Part shown: piece after piece, positions 8,390-17,102 of the stretch
Position numbering within the stretch: position 1 is the first letter of the stretch
Layout: the number at the start of each line of letters is the position of its first letter
Source of the DNA: Scopulibacillus darangshiensis
GTDB taxonomy: Bacteria > Bacillota > Bacilli > Bacillales > Sporolactobacillaceae
NCBI RefSeq assembly: GCF_004341035.1
Contig: NZ_SLXK01000009.1
Coordinates: forward strand, 1-64,000
Direction: 5' to 3'
Length of the DNA: 64,000 bases
Program-made: the position numbers and the translations under genes
The notes under the pieces: model-generated
What the model was told of the DNA's origin: nothing
What the model saw: only the letters and a program-made list of their open reading frames with translations
Databases searched by the model: none

Positions 8390-9391
8390 ATGTATGATTT
8401 ATTAAATGTAAAGGGCTTGAAAACAGCTTTTAAAAATAATAATCAACGGGTTTCTGTTGTCAATGGTGTGGACTTTGGCATCAATAAAGGTGAGATTGTC
8501 GGCATTGTTGGGGAGTCAGGCTGTGGGAAAAGCGTCACTTCCTTATCTATTATGCGCCTTCTCCACGATACGACTGGCGACATTCAGGATGGAAAGGTTA
8601 CTTTTAAAGGGGAGAATCTATTAGATTTAAGTGAAAGAAGTATGAGAAAGATTCGCGGCAAGGAAATTGCGATGATTTTTCAGGAACCTATGACATCCTT
8701 AAATCCCGTTATGAAAATCGGCAAACAACTGATGCAGGGCATTATCCTCCATTTGAAATATTCTAAAGAAAAGGCCAAAAAGCATGCCATTGATACATTG
8801 AAATCTGTAGGTATTCCAAGAGCGGAAGACATAATGAATGAATACCCGCATCAATTATCAGGAGGGATGAGACAGCGGGTCATGATTGCCATTGCGATGT
8901 CTTGTGAACCCGAGCTCTTAATTGCTGATGAGCCAACTACAGCTCTTGACGTTACGATTCAGGCTCAAATACTAGAGCTAATGAAAAGATTACAGTCCGA
9001 TCGCGGAACCGCCATCCTAATGATTACACATGACTTGGGTGTCGTGGCGGAAGTATGTGATCGCGTCATTGTCATGTACGCTGGAAGAGTTGTGGAGGAA
9101 GCAAGCGTAGATGAATTATTTGAATCACCGCGCCATCCATACACAAAAGATTTAATTGAATCTGTTCCTAAAATTGGCGAAAGAAAATCAAGATTGTATT
9201 CAATTCCGGGTCATGTTCCTAACCCAAATCAAATGCCGAATGGCTGCAAATTTGCCCCTCGTTGTCAACATGCAATGGAAATCTGTTTTAATAAAGAGCC
9301 AGAATTAACAAGCGAAGAAAAACGGAAACACCGTTGTTGGCTGTATCAACAGAATAACGTTGGGAGGGAGCAGAATCTTGGCAGCAAATAA
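8390..9391 (+). CDS. Peptide ABC transporter ATPase (OppD/DppD type)
   Basis: 333-aa cytosolic ATPase. Walker A GESGCGKS is at about 41-48, followed by FQEPMTSLNP (Q-loop), LSGGMRQR (signature), LLIADEPTTALD (Walker B) and an ITHDLG switch histidine. The C-terminal oligopeptide-transporter extension contains the Cys cluster GCKFAPRC...C...C. ATG 8390 is favoured over 8384 because AGGGGAG is eight bases upstream of it. Confidence 0.92.
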   Translation: MYDLLNVKGLKTAFKNNNQRVSVVNGVDFGINKGEIVGIVGESGCGKSVTSLSIMRLLHDTTGDIQDGKVTFKGENLLDLSERSMRKIRGKEIAMIFQEPMTSLNPVMKIGKQLMQGIILHLKYSKEKAKKHAIDTLKSVGIPRAEDIMNEYPHQLSGGMRQRVMIAIAMSCEPELLIADEPTTALDVTIQAQILELMKRLQSDRGTAILMITHDLGVVAEVCDRVIVMYAGRVVEEASVDELFESPRHPYTKDLIESVPKIGERKSRLYSIPGHVPNPNQMPNGCKFAPRCQHAMEICFNKEPELTSEEKRKHRCWLYQQNNVGREQNLGSK

Positions 9392-10343
9392 TTTATTAGA
9401 AGTAAAAAATATTAAGAAGTATTTCCCATTGTCTAAAGGCTGGTTTTCGGCAAAAGGCCATGTCAAAGCTGTGGATCAAGTTTCCTTTTCTATACAAAGG
9501 GGGGAGACCTTTAGTTTGGTAGGCGAATCAGGCTGTGGGAAGTCAACATTGGGAAGGTTGATTAATGGGCTGATTAAATCGGATGACGGGGAAATAATCT
9601 TTAAGGGAAAAAACCTGACGGGTGCAAATGAAAAGGCTTGGCGATCTTATCGAAAGCCAATGCAAATGATTTTCCAAGACCCTTACGCCTCATTAAGCCC
9701 AAGAATGAAAATCAAGGATATCTTGGATGAACCATTGAAAATTCATCACCCTGAACTATCAAAGGAAACAAGGAAGACAATGGTCCAAGAGATATTAGAT
9801 GTATGCGGTATTGATGCATATCATCTTGATAAATATGCTCATGAATTCAGCGGCGGCCAAAGGCAGCGTATTGGGATTGCGAGAGCACTGATTTTGAAGC
9901 CTGAACTAATTATAGCTGATGAGCCAGTATCAGCACTGGACGTGTCGATCCAAGCTCAGGTTTTGAATCTCTTAAAGGAATTGCAGGAGAACTACCAATT
10001 AACCTATTTATTTATCTCCCACGATTTGAGTGTTGTAGAGCATATTAGTGATAAGATCGCTGTGATGTATTTGGGGAATATTGTAGAAATATCTCCAGCG
10101 GAGGACATTTTCAGCCGCCCAAAACACCCTTATACACAGGCGCTGTTGTCTGCTGTGCCTATACCCAATCCAAAGGTTAAAAGGGAGAGGATTATGCTTA
10201 AAGGCGAGATTCCAAACGCAGCAAATCCCCCCAAAGGATGCAAATTTCATTCGCGGTGTCCTCATGCAATGGATATTTGTAAAACGGTGGAACCGCAGCT
10301 AAAAAAAGTAGAGGGACAAATGGTGGCGTGTCACTTATATTAA
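9378..10343 (+). CDS. Peptide ABC transporter ATPase (OppF/DppF type)
   Basis: 321-aa partner ATPase. Walker A GESGCGKS is at about 49-56, with the Q-loop in FQDPYASLSPRM, signature FSGGQRQR, Walker B LIIADEPVSALD and ISHDLS. The C-terminal extension has the GCKFHSRC...C Cys cluster. I start it at the TTG at 9378, with GGGAGGG upstream, so it overlaps the previous gene by 14 bases. It would pair with the other ATPase as a heterodimer. Confidence 0.91.
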   Translation: MAANNLLEVKNIKKYFPLSKGWFSAKGHVKAVDQVSFSIQRGETFSLVGESGCGKSTLGRLINGLIKSDDGEIIFKGKNLTGANEKAWRSYRKPMQMIFQDPYASLSPRMKIKDILDEPLKIHHPELSKETRKTMVQEILDVCGIDAYHLDKYAHEFSGGQRQRIGIARALILKPELIIADEPVSALDVSIQAQVLNLLKELQENYQLTYLFISHDLSVVEHISDKIAVMYLGNIVEISPAEDIFSRPKHPYTQALLSAVPIPNPKVKRERIMLKGEIPNAANPPKGCKFHSRCPHAMDICKTVEPQLKKVEGQMVACHLY

Positions 10344-10363
10344 TATAGAAAGCTGGTTAGAAA

Positions 10364-11749
10364 ATGGAAAAGTTAGCGATTCAATTGATCCGTTCAGATC
10401 ATATGGATAAAAATAATCCCCTTTGGCATGAGGGGATCTTTGATTTCGGGCAAATCACACCCGCATATACCAAAGAGCAATATCTCTTATACGCTGGTGT
10501 TAAAAAGAACCCATTGACATTGGATGATGTCAGGCATATTGCGGGTGAGATCAGTAAATTCATAAAATCAAAGGAATGGTCTAATGCACATTTGGACCTT
10601 GATCATCTTACACAAACATTTCCTGAATACACTGCCTCTCAGTTAACGACGGCTTTTTATGAAGGATGGTATTTAGGCCAATACACCTTTAGTAAGTATA
10701 AAAAAGATAAAAAGGGAACCAGGGTTGAGCTTTATATGGAGGGCCAAGATGATGACTGCCGGCAGACCGCTCTGTGCCGGAGTGATGCTGTTAAAGCAAC
10801 GCGTGATCTTTGCAATGAACCGCCGAATGTATTAAATCCGGATACGTATGATGTTTTATTGCAGGATATTTTTCAAGATTCTATGGTGGAGATCACGGTA
10901 CATACGGAGGATGAATTACAATCACTAGAATTAAACGGCATTTTATCCGTGGCGCGCGGCAGTCATTACAGTCCTAAGCTTATCCAATTAAGTTACTGTG
11001 GGTCAGACGAAGCCCCGCATATTGCTTTGGTCGGCAAAGGGGTAACCTTTGATACTGGGGGTATTAATGCTAAGAGCGGTGATTTTGCGGACATGAAGAT
11101 GGATATGGGCGGCTCCGCTGCAGTTGTAGGAGCGGTAAAGCTGCTTAGCGGCATGGAGGCGCGGGTTAATGTCACGGCTCTCATTCCTGTAGTAGACAAT
11201 GTTCCTGATGCCCGGTCGCTATTACCCTCAGAAATTATCCAATATAAAAATAATGTTTCTGTTCAAGTGGTTAACACCGATGCGGAAGGACGCTTAATTT
11301 TAGCGGACGCGTTATTGTTTGCTCAGGAATTGGGTGCTGTTACAGTCGTAGATATCGCTACCTTAACTGGCTCGATCGGCCACGCTCTTGGTCTAAAAGT
11401 TGCAGGTGTGTGGAGCAATAATAACGATCTATCTGAAAAGATGAAAGCGATTGGCAGTAGCAATGGCGATCATGTATGGCCGATGCCGCTCGTGACAGAC
11501 TATGATGAGTGGTTAAAAAACCCTTATGCAGACATTTCCAACGTCGGGACATCGCCATTTGGAGGAGCAATTACTGCCGCGGTTTTTTTGAATCATTTTA
11601 TAAATCCGTCAACTAAATGGTTACACATTGACATGGCAAATACAGTGCAATCGTGGAAAGCGTTCGGATATTATACATCTGGCGCGTCAGGTTATGGTGC
11701 GAGGCTTTTGGCGGATTTTGTGTTAGGAGAAATTAAAAATGAAAATTGA
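10364..11749 (+). CDS. M17 family leucyl-type aminopeptidase
   Basis: 461 aa. Dinuclear-metal aminopeptidase of the M17 family, removing N-terminal residues from peptides in the cytosol. The catalytic domain shows GKGVTFDTGG (residues 224-233, Lys225 a metal ligand), DMKMDMGGSAAV and the signature NTDAEGRL at 304-311. The N-terminal half is divergent, as usual for the family. It follows the importer by 20 bases and so is well placed to degrade imported peptides, feeding the asparaginase at the start of the operon. The exact residue preference is unknown. Confidence 0.92.
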   Translation: MEKLAIQLIRSDHMDKNNPLWHEGIFDFGQITPAYTKEQYLLYAGVKKNPLTLDDVRHIAGEISKFIKSKEWSNAHLDLDHLTQTFPEYTASQLTTAFYEGWYLGQYTFSKYKKDKKGTRVELYMEGQDDDCRQTALCRSDAVKATRDLCNEPPNVLNPDTYDVLLQDIFQDSMVEITVHTEDELQSLELNGILSVARGSHYSPKLIQLSYCGSDEAPHIALVGKGVTFDTGGINAKSGDFADMKMDMGGSAAVVGAVKLLSGMEARVNVTALIPVVDNVPDARSLLPSEIIQYKNNVSVQVVNTDAEGRLILADALLFAQELGAVTVVDIATLTGSIGHALGLKVAGVWSNNNDLSEKMKAIGSSNGDHVWPMPLVTDYDEWLKNPYADISNVGTSPFGGAITAAVFLNHFINPSTKWLHIDMANTVQSWKAFGYYTSGASGYGARLLADFVLGEIKNEN

Positions 11750-12422
11750 AGTGATCGTTCAAAATGAAAAGGATGCAAGGGATGCTGAAAAAGCCGGGGC
11801 GGATCGTTTGGAACTGGTTTCTGCCATTAACGAGGGAGGCCTCACGCCGGCTTATGACACGATTAAAGGGGTATTAGAATCTGTAACGATCCCGGTTTTT
11901 GTCATGGTTAGGCCGCATAGCCGCACCTTCAATTATAATGCAGCCGATTGGAGCAAAATCGAAGAGGATGTAAAGATGGTAAAGACATTAGGAGCTCCTG
12001 GGATCGTGTTTGGCTGTCTAAATGAGAATAATGAGATCAACGAGGCCACGCTTTCCAAAGTAATTAATCTTATTGATGGCATGGGCATGACTTTCCATCG
12101 AGCTTTTGATGACGTTGTTAATCAAGAAAAGGCCTATCAAACCCTCTGTTCCTACAAAGCTGTTGAAAGAATCCTCACTTCAGGAGGTGCGCCAAAAGCC
12201 GAAGAAGGACTGAATCAGCTGCAAAGGTTAGTCAACCTTTCAAAAGAATCAGGCGGGCCGAAGATTTTAGTCGGATCCGGGTTAAACAGCGACAATGTTA
12301 ACGCTATTCATAATGTGCTTCAAGCCAAGGAATATCATTTTGGTTCAGGGGTTCGGGTCAATGGATCGTTTTTATATTCGATTGATTCCCGGAAGATTGG
12401 AAGGATTCGTGAATTGGTTTAA
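11739..12422 (+). CDS. cutC: CutC-family TIM-barrel protein
   Basis: 227 aa. It matches the CutC family over its whole length: IEVIVQNEKDA, GADRLELVSAINEGGLTP, MVRPHSRTFNY, TFHRAFDD, ERILTSGGAP and a late GSGVRV loop. The family is named for copper homeostasis in E. coli, but its biochemical role is unsettled. It overlaps the aminopeptidase gene by 11 bases and ends the operon. Its place in a peptide cassette suggests an enzymatic role rather than metal handling, but that is inference. Confidence 0.88.
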   Translation: MKIEVIVQNEKDARDAEKAGADRLELVSAINEGGLTPAYDTIKGVLESVTIPVFVMVRPHSRTFNYNAADWSKIEEDVKMVKTLGAPGIVFGCLNENNEINEATLSKVINLIDGMGMTFHRAFDDVVNQEKAYQTLCSYKAVERILTSGGAPKAEEGLNQLQRLVNLSKESGGPKILVGSGLNSDNVNAIHNVLQAKEYHFGSGVRVNGSFLYSIDSRKIGRIRELV

Positions 12423-12440
12423 AAGGTCGTTCCTTTTGGA
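12418..12440 (+). terminator. Short hairpin after cutC
   Basis: AAAAGG and CCTTTT form a 6-bp stem with loop TCGTT immediately after the cutC stop. It is a weak terminator at best; the repeat element just downstream carries stronger hairpins. Confidence 0.4.
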
Positions 12441-12476
12441 CACCTACCGCCAGTGATTTCGTTATAGTAGTACTGA

Positions 12477-12790
12477 TAAAAGAGGCTGGGACAGAAGTTT
12501 TTTACTAATAGAAAAATCCGAACTCATTCAGACATCCTATCTGAATAGTTCGGATTTTTATTTTACATAAGAAAACAACGAAGTGCTCCGTCAAAATACT
12601 TCGCTTTCCACGGGCACGGCCTCAGCCTCCTCAGAAAGCAAAAACCGCTTTCTTGCGGGGTCTTCGGACCCGTGCTGTTCCCGTAGGAGTCTCCGTATTT
12701 TGACTACGCTTCGCATTTGCAATTATGCTTTTCAAATTTTATTGTTCGGCATATGAATGAACTCTTTTAGTTTTGTCCCAGTCTCTTTTT
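12477..12790. mobile_element. MITE-like dispersed repeat with imperfect terminal inverted repeats
   Basis: The left end reads AAAAGAGGCTGGGACAGAA (from 12478). The right end reads TTTTGTCCCAGTCTCTTTTT (12771-12790), which is almost its reverse complement. Inside are a long hairpin (AATCCGAACT/AGTTCGGATT type, about 12515-12560) and a second structured block with TCCACGGGCACGG, GGGGTCTTCGGACCC and CCCGTAGGAGTCTCCG. Similar blocks are familiar from intergenic regions of many Bacillus-group genomes. There is no coding capacity. The element fills the gap between cutC and the sensor gene and probably also terminates transcription from both sides. Confidence 0.72.
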
Positions 12791-12811
12791 AGGGGCTTAG
12801 TCTTAGAAAAA

Positions 12812-13804
12812 TTAATGAGATGCCTTCAAATAACCTTTTATATTATCTTTTGTGATTTTAATCGTACCTGTATCTTCAATTTCAGATATCTCTTTTCCTT
12901 CACATGCTTCATTTAGGCGTTTAATGATTAGCTTACCCCACGTAAATTCACGTTGGGCAATTGTAGCTGTCACTTGTCCATTTTCAATGCCGTTTAATAT
13001 AATCGGTAGACCATCAAATGTCACGAGCTCCTTTTTGAGCCCCATTGCCTTCCAAACAGTAATCGCCGCAGGGCCAGAAAGGGAATCCATACCGACAAAT
13101 AAATCAAAATGGGGATGACTTCTGATCATCTTCTCGGTATTTGAGAGGGCCCTGTTCGGGATGCTATCATTTGGCTTTATCTCTAACAATTTAATATTTG
13201 GATATTTCTTTAATACATCCTTCATACCGTTGATCCTTTGTTTAAGGTTTAGCAAAGTTGCCGTTCCAGTTCCTCCAATTATAGTACCTTTACCATGAAG
13301 GAGTTGGGCGACGACTTCACCCATGGAGCGCCCAGCTAAATAGTTGTTCGTCCCTATATAGGCTGTTCTTTTGCTGTTGGGGGCATCTGTGTCAAAACAG
13401 ATGACTTTGATGCCTTCATCGACAGCTTTATTAATGATTGGTGTCAGTGCTTCTGAGTCAACGGGGCCAATCGCGATACCGTCAACATGCTTTTGTATCA
13501 GATCTTCCATAATACGGATTTGTTGTTTGACATCCGAAATTTGTGAAGCCCAAATGGATACGTTAACGCCTAAACTTTTTGCTGTTTCTTCAGCACTTTG
13601 TGTGACACTTTGAAAAAAGGGGTGTGCAACGGGGTAGACAATGGCAAAAGAGCGCTTCTCTGCATTTTTATTTTTATGGACTTTGTGTGTTGTGGCTGGC
13701 TTTTGAGTGTGTTGAGTCAAGTTGAATCCGCCGGACAAAAGGAGGAGTAAACATAAGAATATCATAAAAATAAAGAAAAGCTTCCTTGATCCTTTCCCGT
13801 CCAT
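12812..13804 (-). CDS. Membrane-anchored sugar-binding-protein-like sensor (peripla_BP_4)
   Basis: 330 aa. An N-terminal hydrophobic segment (about residues 9-28) precedes a type I periplasmic-binding fold resembling ribose/galactofuranose binding proteins (FFQSVTQSAEETAKSLG, DGIAIGPVDSEAL, KVICFDTDAPNSKRTAYIGT). No lipobox cysteine follows the segment, so it is probably held by an uncleaved or ordinary signal anchor. It is the last gene of an operon with a response regulator and a histidine kinase, divergent from a sugar importer that has its own lipoprotein. In such triads the extra binding protein usually presents ligand to the kinase; that role is inferred. GGAGG precedes the ATG. Confidence 0.8.
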   Translation of the reverse strand: MDGKGSRKLFFIFMIFLCLLLLLSGGFNLTQHTQKPATTHKVHKNKNAEKRSFAIVYPVAHPFFQSVTQSAEETAKSLGVNVSIWASQISDVKQQIRIMEDLIQKHVDGIAIGPVDSEALTPIINKAVDEGIKVICFDTDAPNSKRTAYIGTNNYLAGRSMGEVVAQLLHGKGTIIGGTGTATLLNLKQRINGMKDVLKKYPNIKLLEIKPNDSIPNRALSNTEKMIRSHPHFDLFVGMDSLSGPAAITVWKAMGLKKELVTFDGLPIILNGIENGQVTATIAQREFTWGKLIIKRLNEACEGKEISEIEDTGTIKITKDNIKGYLKASH

Positions 13805-13819
13805 GGATCATCCTCCTTG

Positions 13820-15100
13820 TCATCTTGATCCTTGCCTTCTAAACGCCATTGGCGATAATCCTGTCACCTTTTTAAAAGTATTGCTAAAGTAATGGGGGTC
13901 ATTATAACCTACCATGTAAGCAATGTTATATGACCTTTCCTTTGTTGAGGTGAGCAGCTCCATTGCTCGGTTTATCCTTGTACGCGTCAAATAATTAATG
14001 AATGTTTGCCCAGTTTCTTGGCTGAACATAGCACTAAAATAGCTAGGGCTAACATTCACATGTGCCGAAACGCTTTTAAGAGAAAGATCAGTTTGATCAT
14101 AGTGTTTTACAATATAATCCTTTGCCTGTTCAACAATGCTTTGATTCAGGCCTAGATTTTCTTCAAAGCGCATCACATCCTGTATTTTCTGTTCATTTAA
14201 ATCAAAGGATGGATTTTTCCTTTTAATTGTTTGATAGATTTTGTCTTTATCCGCCTCAGCAAACGATAGTGAAATGCCTCGAATACGCTCTTTAATCCCA
14301 CCAACCCCAACATTGAAAACACAAGGATATTTTTTTTCGATATCCGATTTAAGCGGATTGATAAATGATGGGATCAATGCTTCCAGTTCGTTGACGTCAT
14401 CTCTTTTATAAATCCAAACGGTTTCCTTAATGCTCCGTTGAAAATAAAATAAATTTTCGACGTGTTTTAACTTAATCATCAAATGGTCCCTAATATTACC
14501 GTATGTTTCTGCACTTTGATTATCCTTTAACAACTCATACTCGGTTATTATAACCATGTAATATTTAGAAATCACATCAAGCTGTAAAGCGTCCGCCATC
14601 TCGATGGCTTCCGAAGGCGTCAAGGTGCCTAAACAGAGATCATTGAAAAATCTTTCTTGTGAAACACGAAGGCGATTATTATTTTGATTTTGCAGTTCCT
14701 CTAATTGGTCTCTTGCACTTTGTTCCAGATCGATTTGTTTTGCTACCTTATGAAGGAGCCGTAGTAAGTCGGAAGAACTAAATGGCTTTAGAACATACTC
14801 CATAACGCCAATGCTAATCGCTTCCTTGGCATAGTGAAATTCATCATGACCGCTTAGAATAATAATTTTAATCCAGGGCATTTTTTGGCGGATAATCCGA
14901 CTGACTTGCAGACCATCCATAAATGGCATCTGAATATCGGTTATGAGAATATCAGGCTTTTCTTTTTCAATTAAAGGGAGGGCAATTTCACCATCCGCCG
15001 CATCTCCACAAAAATTGAATCCCTCGTTATGCCAAGCAATATGGTTTCGAATCCCTTCTCTTATTAAAATCTCATCATCAATAAGAAAGACCTTTTTCAT
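13820..15100 (-). CDS. Response regulator, YesN type (REC + AraC-family HTH)
   Basis: 426 aa. The receiver domain (about 1-120) has acidic DDE at 8-10, phospho-acceptor D55 in ILITDIQMP and the LKPF lysine. A middle region of unknown structure follows. The C-terminal ~100 residues are a double AraC-type helix-turn-helix (VKHYDQTDLSLKSVSAHVN and YNIAYMVGYNDPHYFSNTFK). It should activate the divergent importer operon, probably through the TTACACTATTCAA repeats at 16945-16976. It begins two bases after the kinase gene ends, with AGAGGT upstream of ATG. Confidence 0.92.
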   Translation of the reverse strand: MKKVFLIDDEILIREGIRNHIAWHNEGFNFCGDAADGEIALPLIEKEKPDILITDIQMPFMDGLQVSRIIRQKMPWIKIIILSGHDEFHYAKEAISIGVMEYVLKPFSSSDLLRLLHKVAKQIDLEQSARDQLEELQNQNNNRLRVSQERFFNDLCLGTLTPSEAIEMADALQLDVISKYYMVIITEYELLKDNQSAETYGNIRDHLMIKLKHVENLFYFQRSIKETVWIYKRDDVNELEALIPSFINPLKSDIEKKYPCVFNVGVGGIKERIRGISLSFAEADKDKIYQTIKRKNPSFDLNEQKIQDVMRFEENLGLNQSIVEQAKDYIVKHYDQTDLSLKSVSAHVNVSPSYFSAMFSQETGQTFINYLTRTRINRAMELLTSTKERSYNIAYMVGYNDPHYFSNTFKKVTGLSPMAFRRQGSR

Positions 15101-15102
15101 GA

Positions 15103-16869
15103 TTATGACCTCTTTGCAGGTATGGTTATTAAAACGGTTGTCCCTTGTAAATAAGTACTTTCTATTGTGACACCGAATGGTTTGCCATAATAGAATTGCA
15201 GTCGTTTATGAACATTATTTAGACCAAAGCCGCGGTCATTCAGATGATCCCGATCATCGCTGGATAACTGTGAACGGATGTCGGCTAATTTCTCTTCGGT
15301 CATCCCGATTCCATTATCAATGATTTCTATTCTGATTTGGTCTTTTAAAATGTCCTTACCTGTAATTCTAATCGATCCAATCCCGCGTTTATTTTTTATG
15401 CCATGATACAGTGCGTTTTCAACGACAGGCTGTAATGTAAGCTTTAGGATGTTGCAATCATAAATTTTTGGGTCAATATCGATTTGAAAATCGAATATAT
15501 CATTGTATCTCATTTTTAAAATGGTTAAGTAATTCCTGACGTGTTCTATCTCGTCCTTTAATAGGATCTGATCTCTGCCTTTGCTAAGCGTAATGCGAAA
15601 AAAGTGTGATAGTGATTTCACCAATTCAATGACTTCCCGGCTTTTTTTTGCTTCTGCCATCCAAACAATCGAATCGAGAGTGTTATATAAAAAATGGGGA
15701 TTAATTTGAGCTTGCATGGCGCGGATTTCAGCCTTTTTTATTTGTTTCTGTTCTTTAATGCTGTTGTTTATAAGCGCCCTAATTTTTTTTAGCATGATAT
15801 TAAAACTATTGCCAAGGTCAGCAATTTCATCTTGGCTATGATTAATCACCTTGGTATCCAGATGGCCTGCAGCAGCTTGTTCCATCTTCCCCTTCAAATC
15901 CAAAATAGGGCGGGTTAGCCGTGACGAAATGAAGAAATACAAGATAATAGCAAACAACGTGCTTAGGAAAACGCTAATAAATATAAAATGCCGTATATCA
16001 TATGCTGCCTTCATGACTTGATTCAGCGGGGCCTCGCCAATAACCTTCCAGCCAGTTAATCGTGAAGTTGAGTAAACAACAAATTGACGGCCCTGGTTCG
16101 AATGCTCAATAAAGTTTCCTTTTTTGTTAGTAAGAACGGTCTGCATATTTTTCAGATGATAATGGGTGGCGTTCTTCACTTTTGTTGGCATAAAAATGGG
16201 ATTGCCTTTCCTCTCAACTATATAAAAGTGGCCAGTATTGCCCAGTTTTGCATCACTGCAAAATGTCTTAAATAAAGCGGCGTCTATATCTATTGTCATA
16301 AACCCGATAACTTCGTTTGTAATGGTATGTTTAACGGCCATCATGATCGATACCGTCGGGTGTTTTGCTTCTGATGTATGGTCCGATGATATAATCAATG
16401 GTTCGTTTGGATTGTTTAATATATTTAGGAATTTTTTGTTTTTCATTTCATCAGTACTACGTTTATAAACACCTTTTCTTTCACTAATACCTCTTCCATA
16501 GCGATTGATAATCTTAACATCGATAATTTTATTTGTGAATTTATAGGTTTCTCTTAAGAGATTAAATGTATTTAATATGTCCTTGGCCTCTTCATATGTA
16601 TCGCCATCTGTTGTTAAAAAGTGGAGAACGCTTTGATTGTCAGCGAGTTCGACATATTGCTTTTCAATATCTTGAACAAAAGTGTCAATTTTACGTGAGA
16701 CGCTTTCAGCGATCAGTGAACTGGAAGCAATGCTATGATCCCAAACGGTTTGATATGACTTCATATAAGAAATGATGCCTACGATGATAAGCGGGACCGC
16801 CGTTAAGATGATAAACATTGTTAATAACTTTGTTCTAAGGCTTATTGTAGGCCATTTTGTTTGCATCAT
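15103..16869 (-). CDS. Sensor histidine kinase, YesM type
   Basis: 588 aa. The first membrane helix (about 13-35) is followed by an extracellular dCache-like sensor domain. A second helix (FISVFLSTLFAIILYFFI) leads to HAMP, then a His_kinase domain with phospho-acceptor His392 in NPHFLYNTLDSIVW, and an HATPase_c domain (NALYHGIKN, IDNGIGM, RGFGLNNV). The start is the ATG at 16869 or the adjacent one at 16866, which have GGAAAGG upstream; a longer frame from 16917 lacks a site. The ligand may be sensed directly or through the binding-protein-like product of the same operon. Confidence 0.9.
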   Translation of the reverse strand: MMQTKWPTISLRTKLLTMFIILTAVPLIIVGIISYMKSYQTVWDHSIASSSLIAESVSRKIDTFVQDIEKQYVELADNQSVLHFLTTDGDTYEEAKDILNTFNLLRETYKFTNKIIDVKIINRYGRGISERKGVYKRSTDEMKNKKFLNILNNPNEPLIISSDHTSEAKHPTVSIMMAVKHTITNEVIGFMTIDIDAALFKTFCSDAKLGNTGHFYIVERKGNPIFMPTKVKNATHYHLKNMQTVLTNKKGNFIEHSNQGRQFVVYSTSRLTGWKVIGEAPLNQVMKAAYDIRHFIFISVFLSTLFAIILYFFISSRLTRPILDLKGKMEQAAAGHLDTKVINHSQDEIADLGNSFNIMLKKIRALINNSIKEQKQIKKAEIRAMQAQINPHFLYNTLDSIVWMAEAKKSREVIELVKSLSHFFRITLSKGRDQILLKDEIEHVRNYLTILKMRYNDIFDFQIDIDPKIYDCNILKLTLQPVVENALYHGIKNKRGIGSIRITGKDILKDQIRIEIIDNGIGMTEEKLADIRSQLSSDDRDHLNDRGFGLNNVHKRLQFYYGKPFGVTIESTYLQGTTVLITIPAKRS

Positions 16870-16927
16870 TTTAACCTTTCCATTCAGGGAAGATATGTTT
16901 ATTAAATATTTTAACAAATATCTTCTT

Positions 16928-16976
16928 AGTGTAAAGATAAAAATTTACACTATTCAAAATAAGTTACACTATTCAA
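16928..16976. promoter_or_regulatory. Operator repeats for the YesN-type regulator
   Basis: TTACACTATTCAA occurs twice in the same orientation (16945-16957 and 16964-16976), 19 bp apart. The first copy also pairs with AGTGTAAA (16928-16935) as an inverted repeat with TTTACACT (16944-16951). Direct repeats about two helical turns apart are the usual target of AraC-type regulators. They lie 55-110 bp upstream of the importer's predicted -35 box. Confidence 0.65.
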
Positions 16977-17030
16977 CTTCAGATTCTTTAATTAGCAAAA
17001 TAAATCGCAAAAAAATCAAATTTAATTCCA

Positions 17031-17059
17031 TTTATCCTGGCATGTAAGCGCTCTATAAT
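17031..17059 (+). promoter_or_regulatory. Promoter of the furanose importer operon with cre-like overlap
   Basis: The -10 box is a perfect TATAAT (17054-17059). Seventeen bases upstream is a poor -35, TTTATC (17031-17036), as expected for an activator-dependent promoter. TGTAAGCGCTCTAT (17043-17056) matches most of the CcpA cre consensus and overlaps the -10, suggesting catabolite repression. Confidence 0.6.
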
Positions 17060-17102
17060 TTTATGTACATGATAAATATATTTCGAATTTAGGGGGATTC
17101 AA

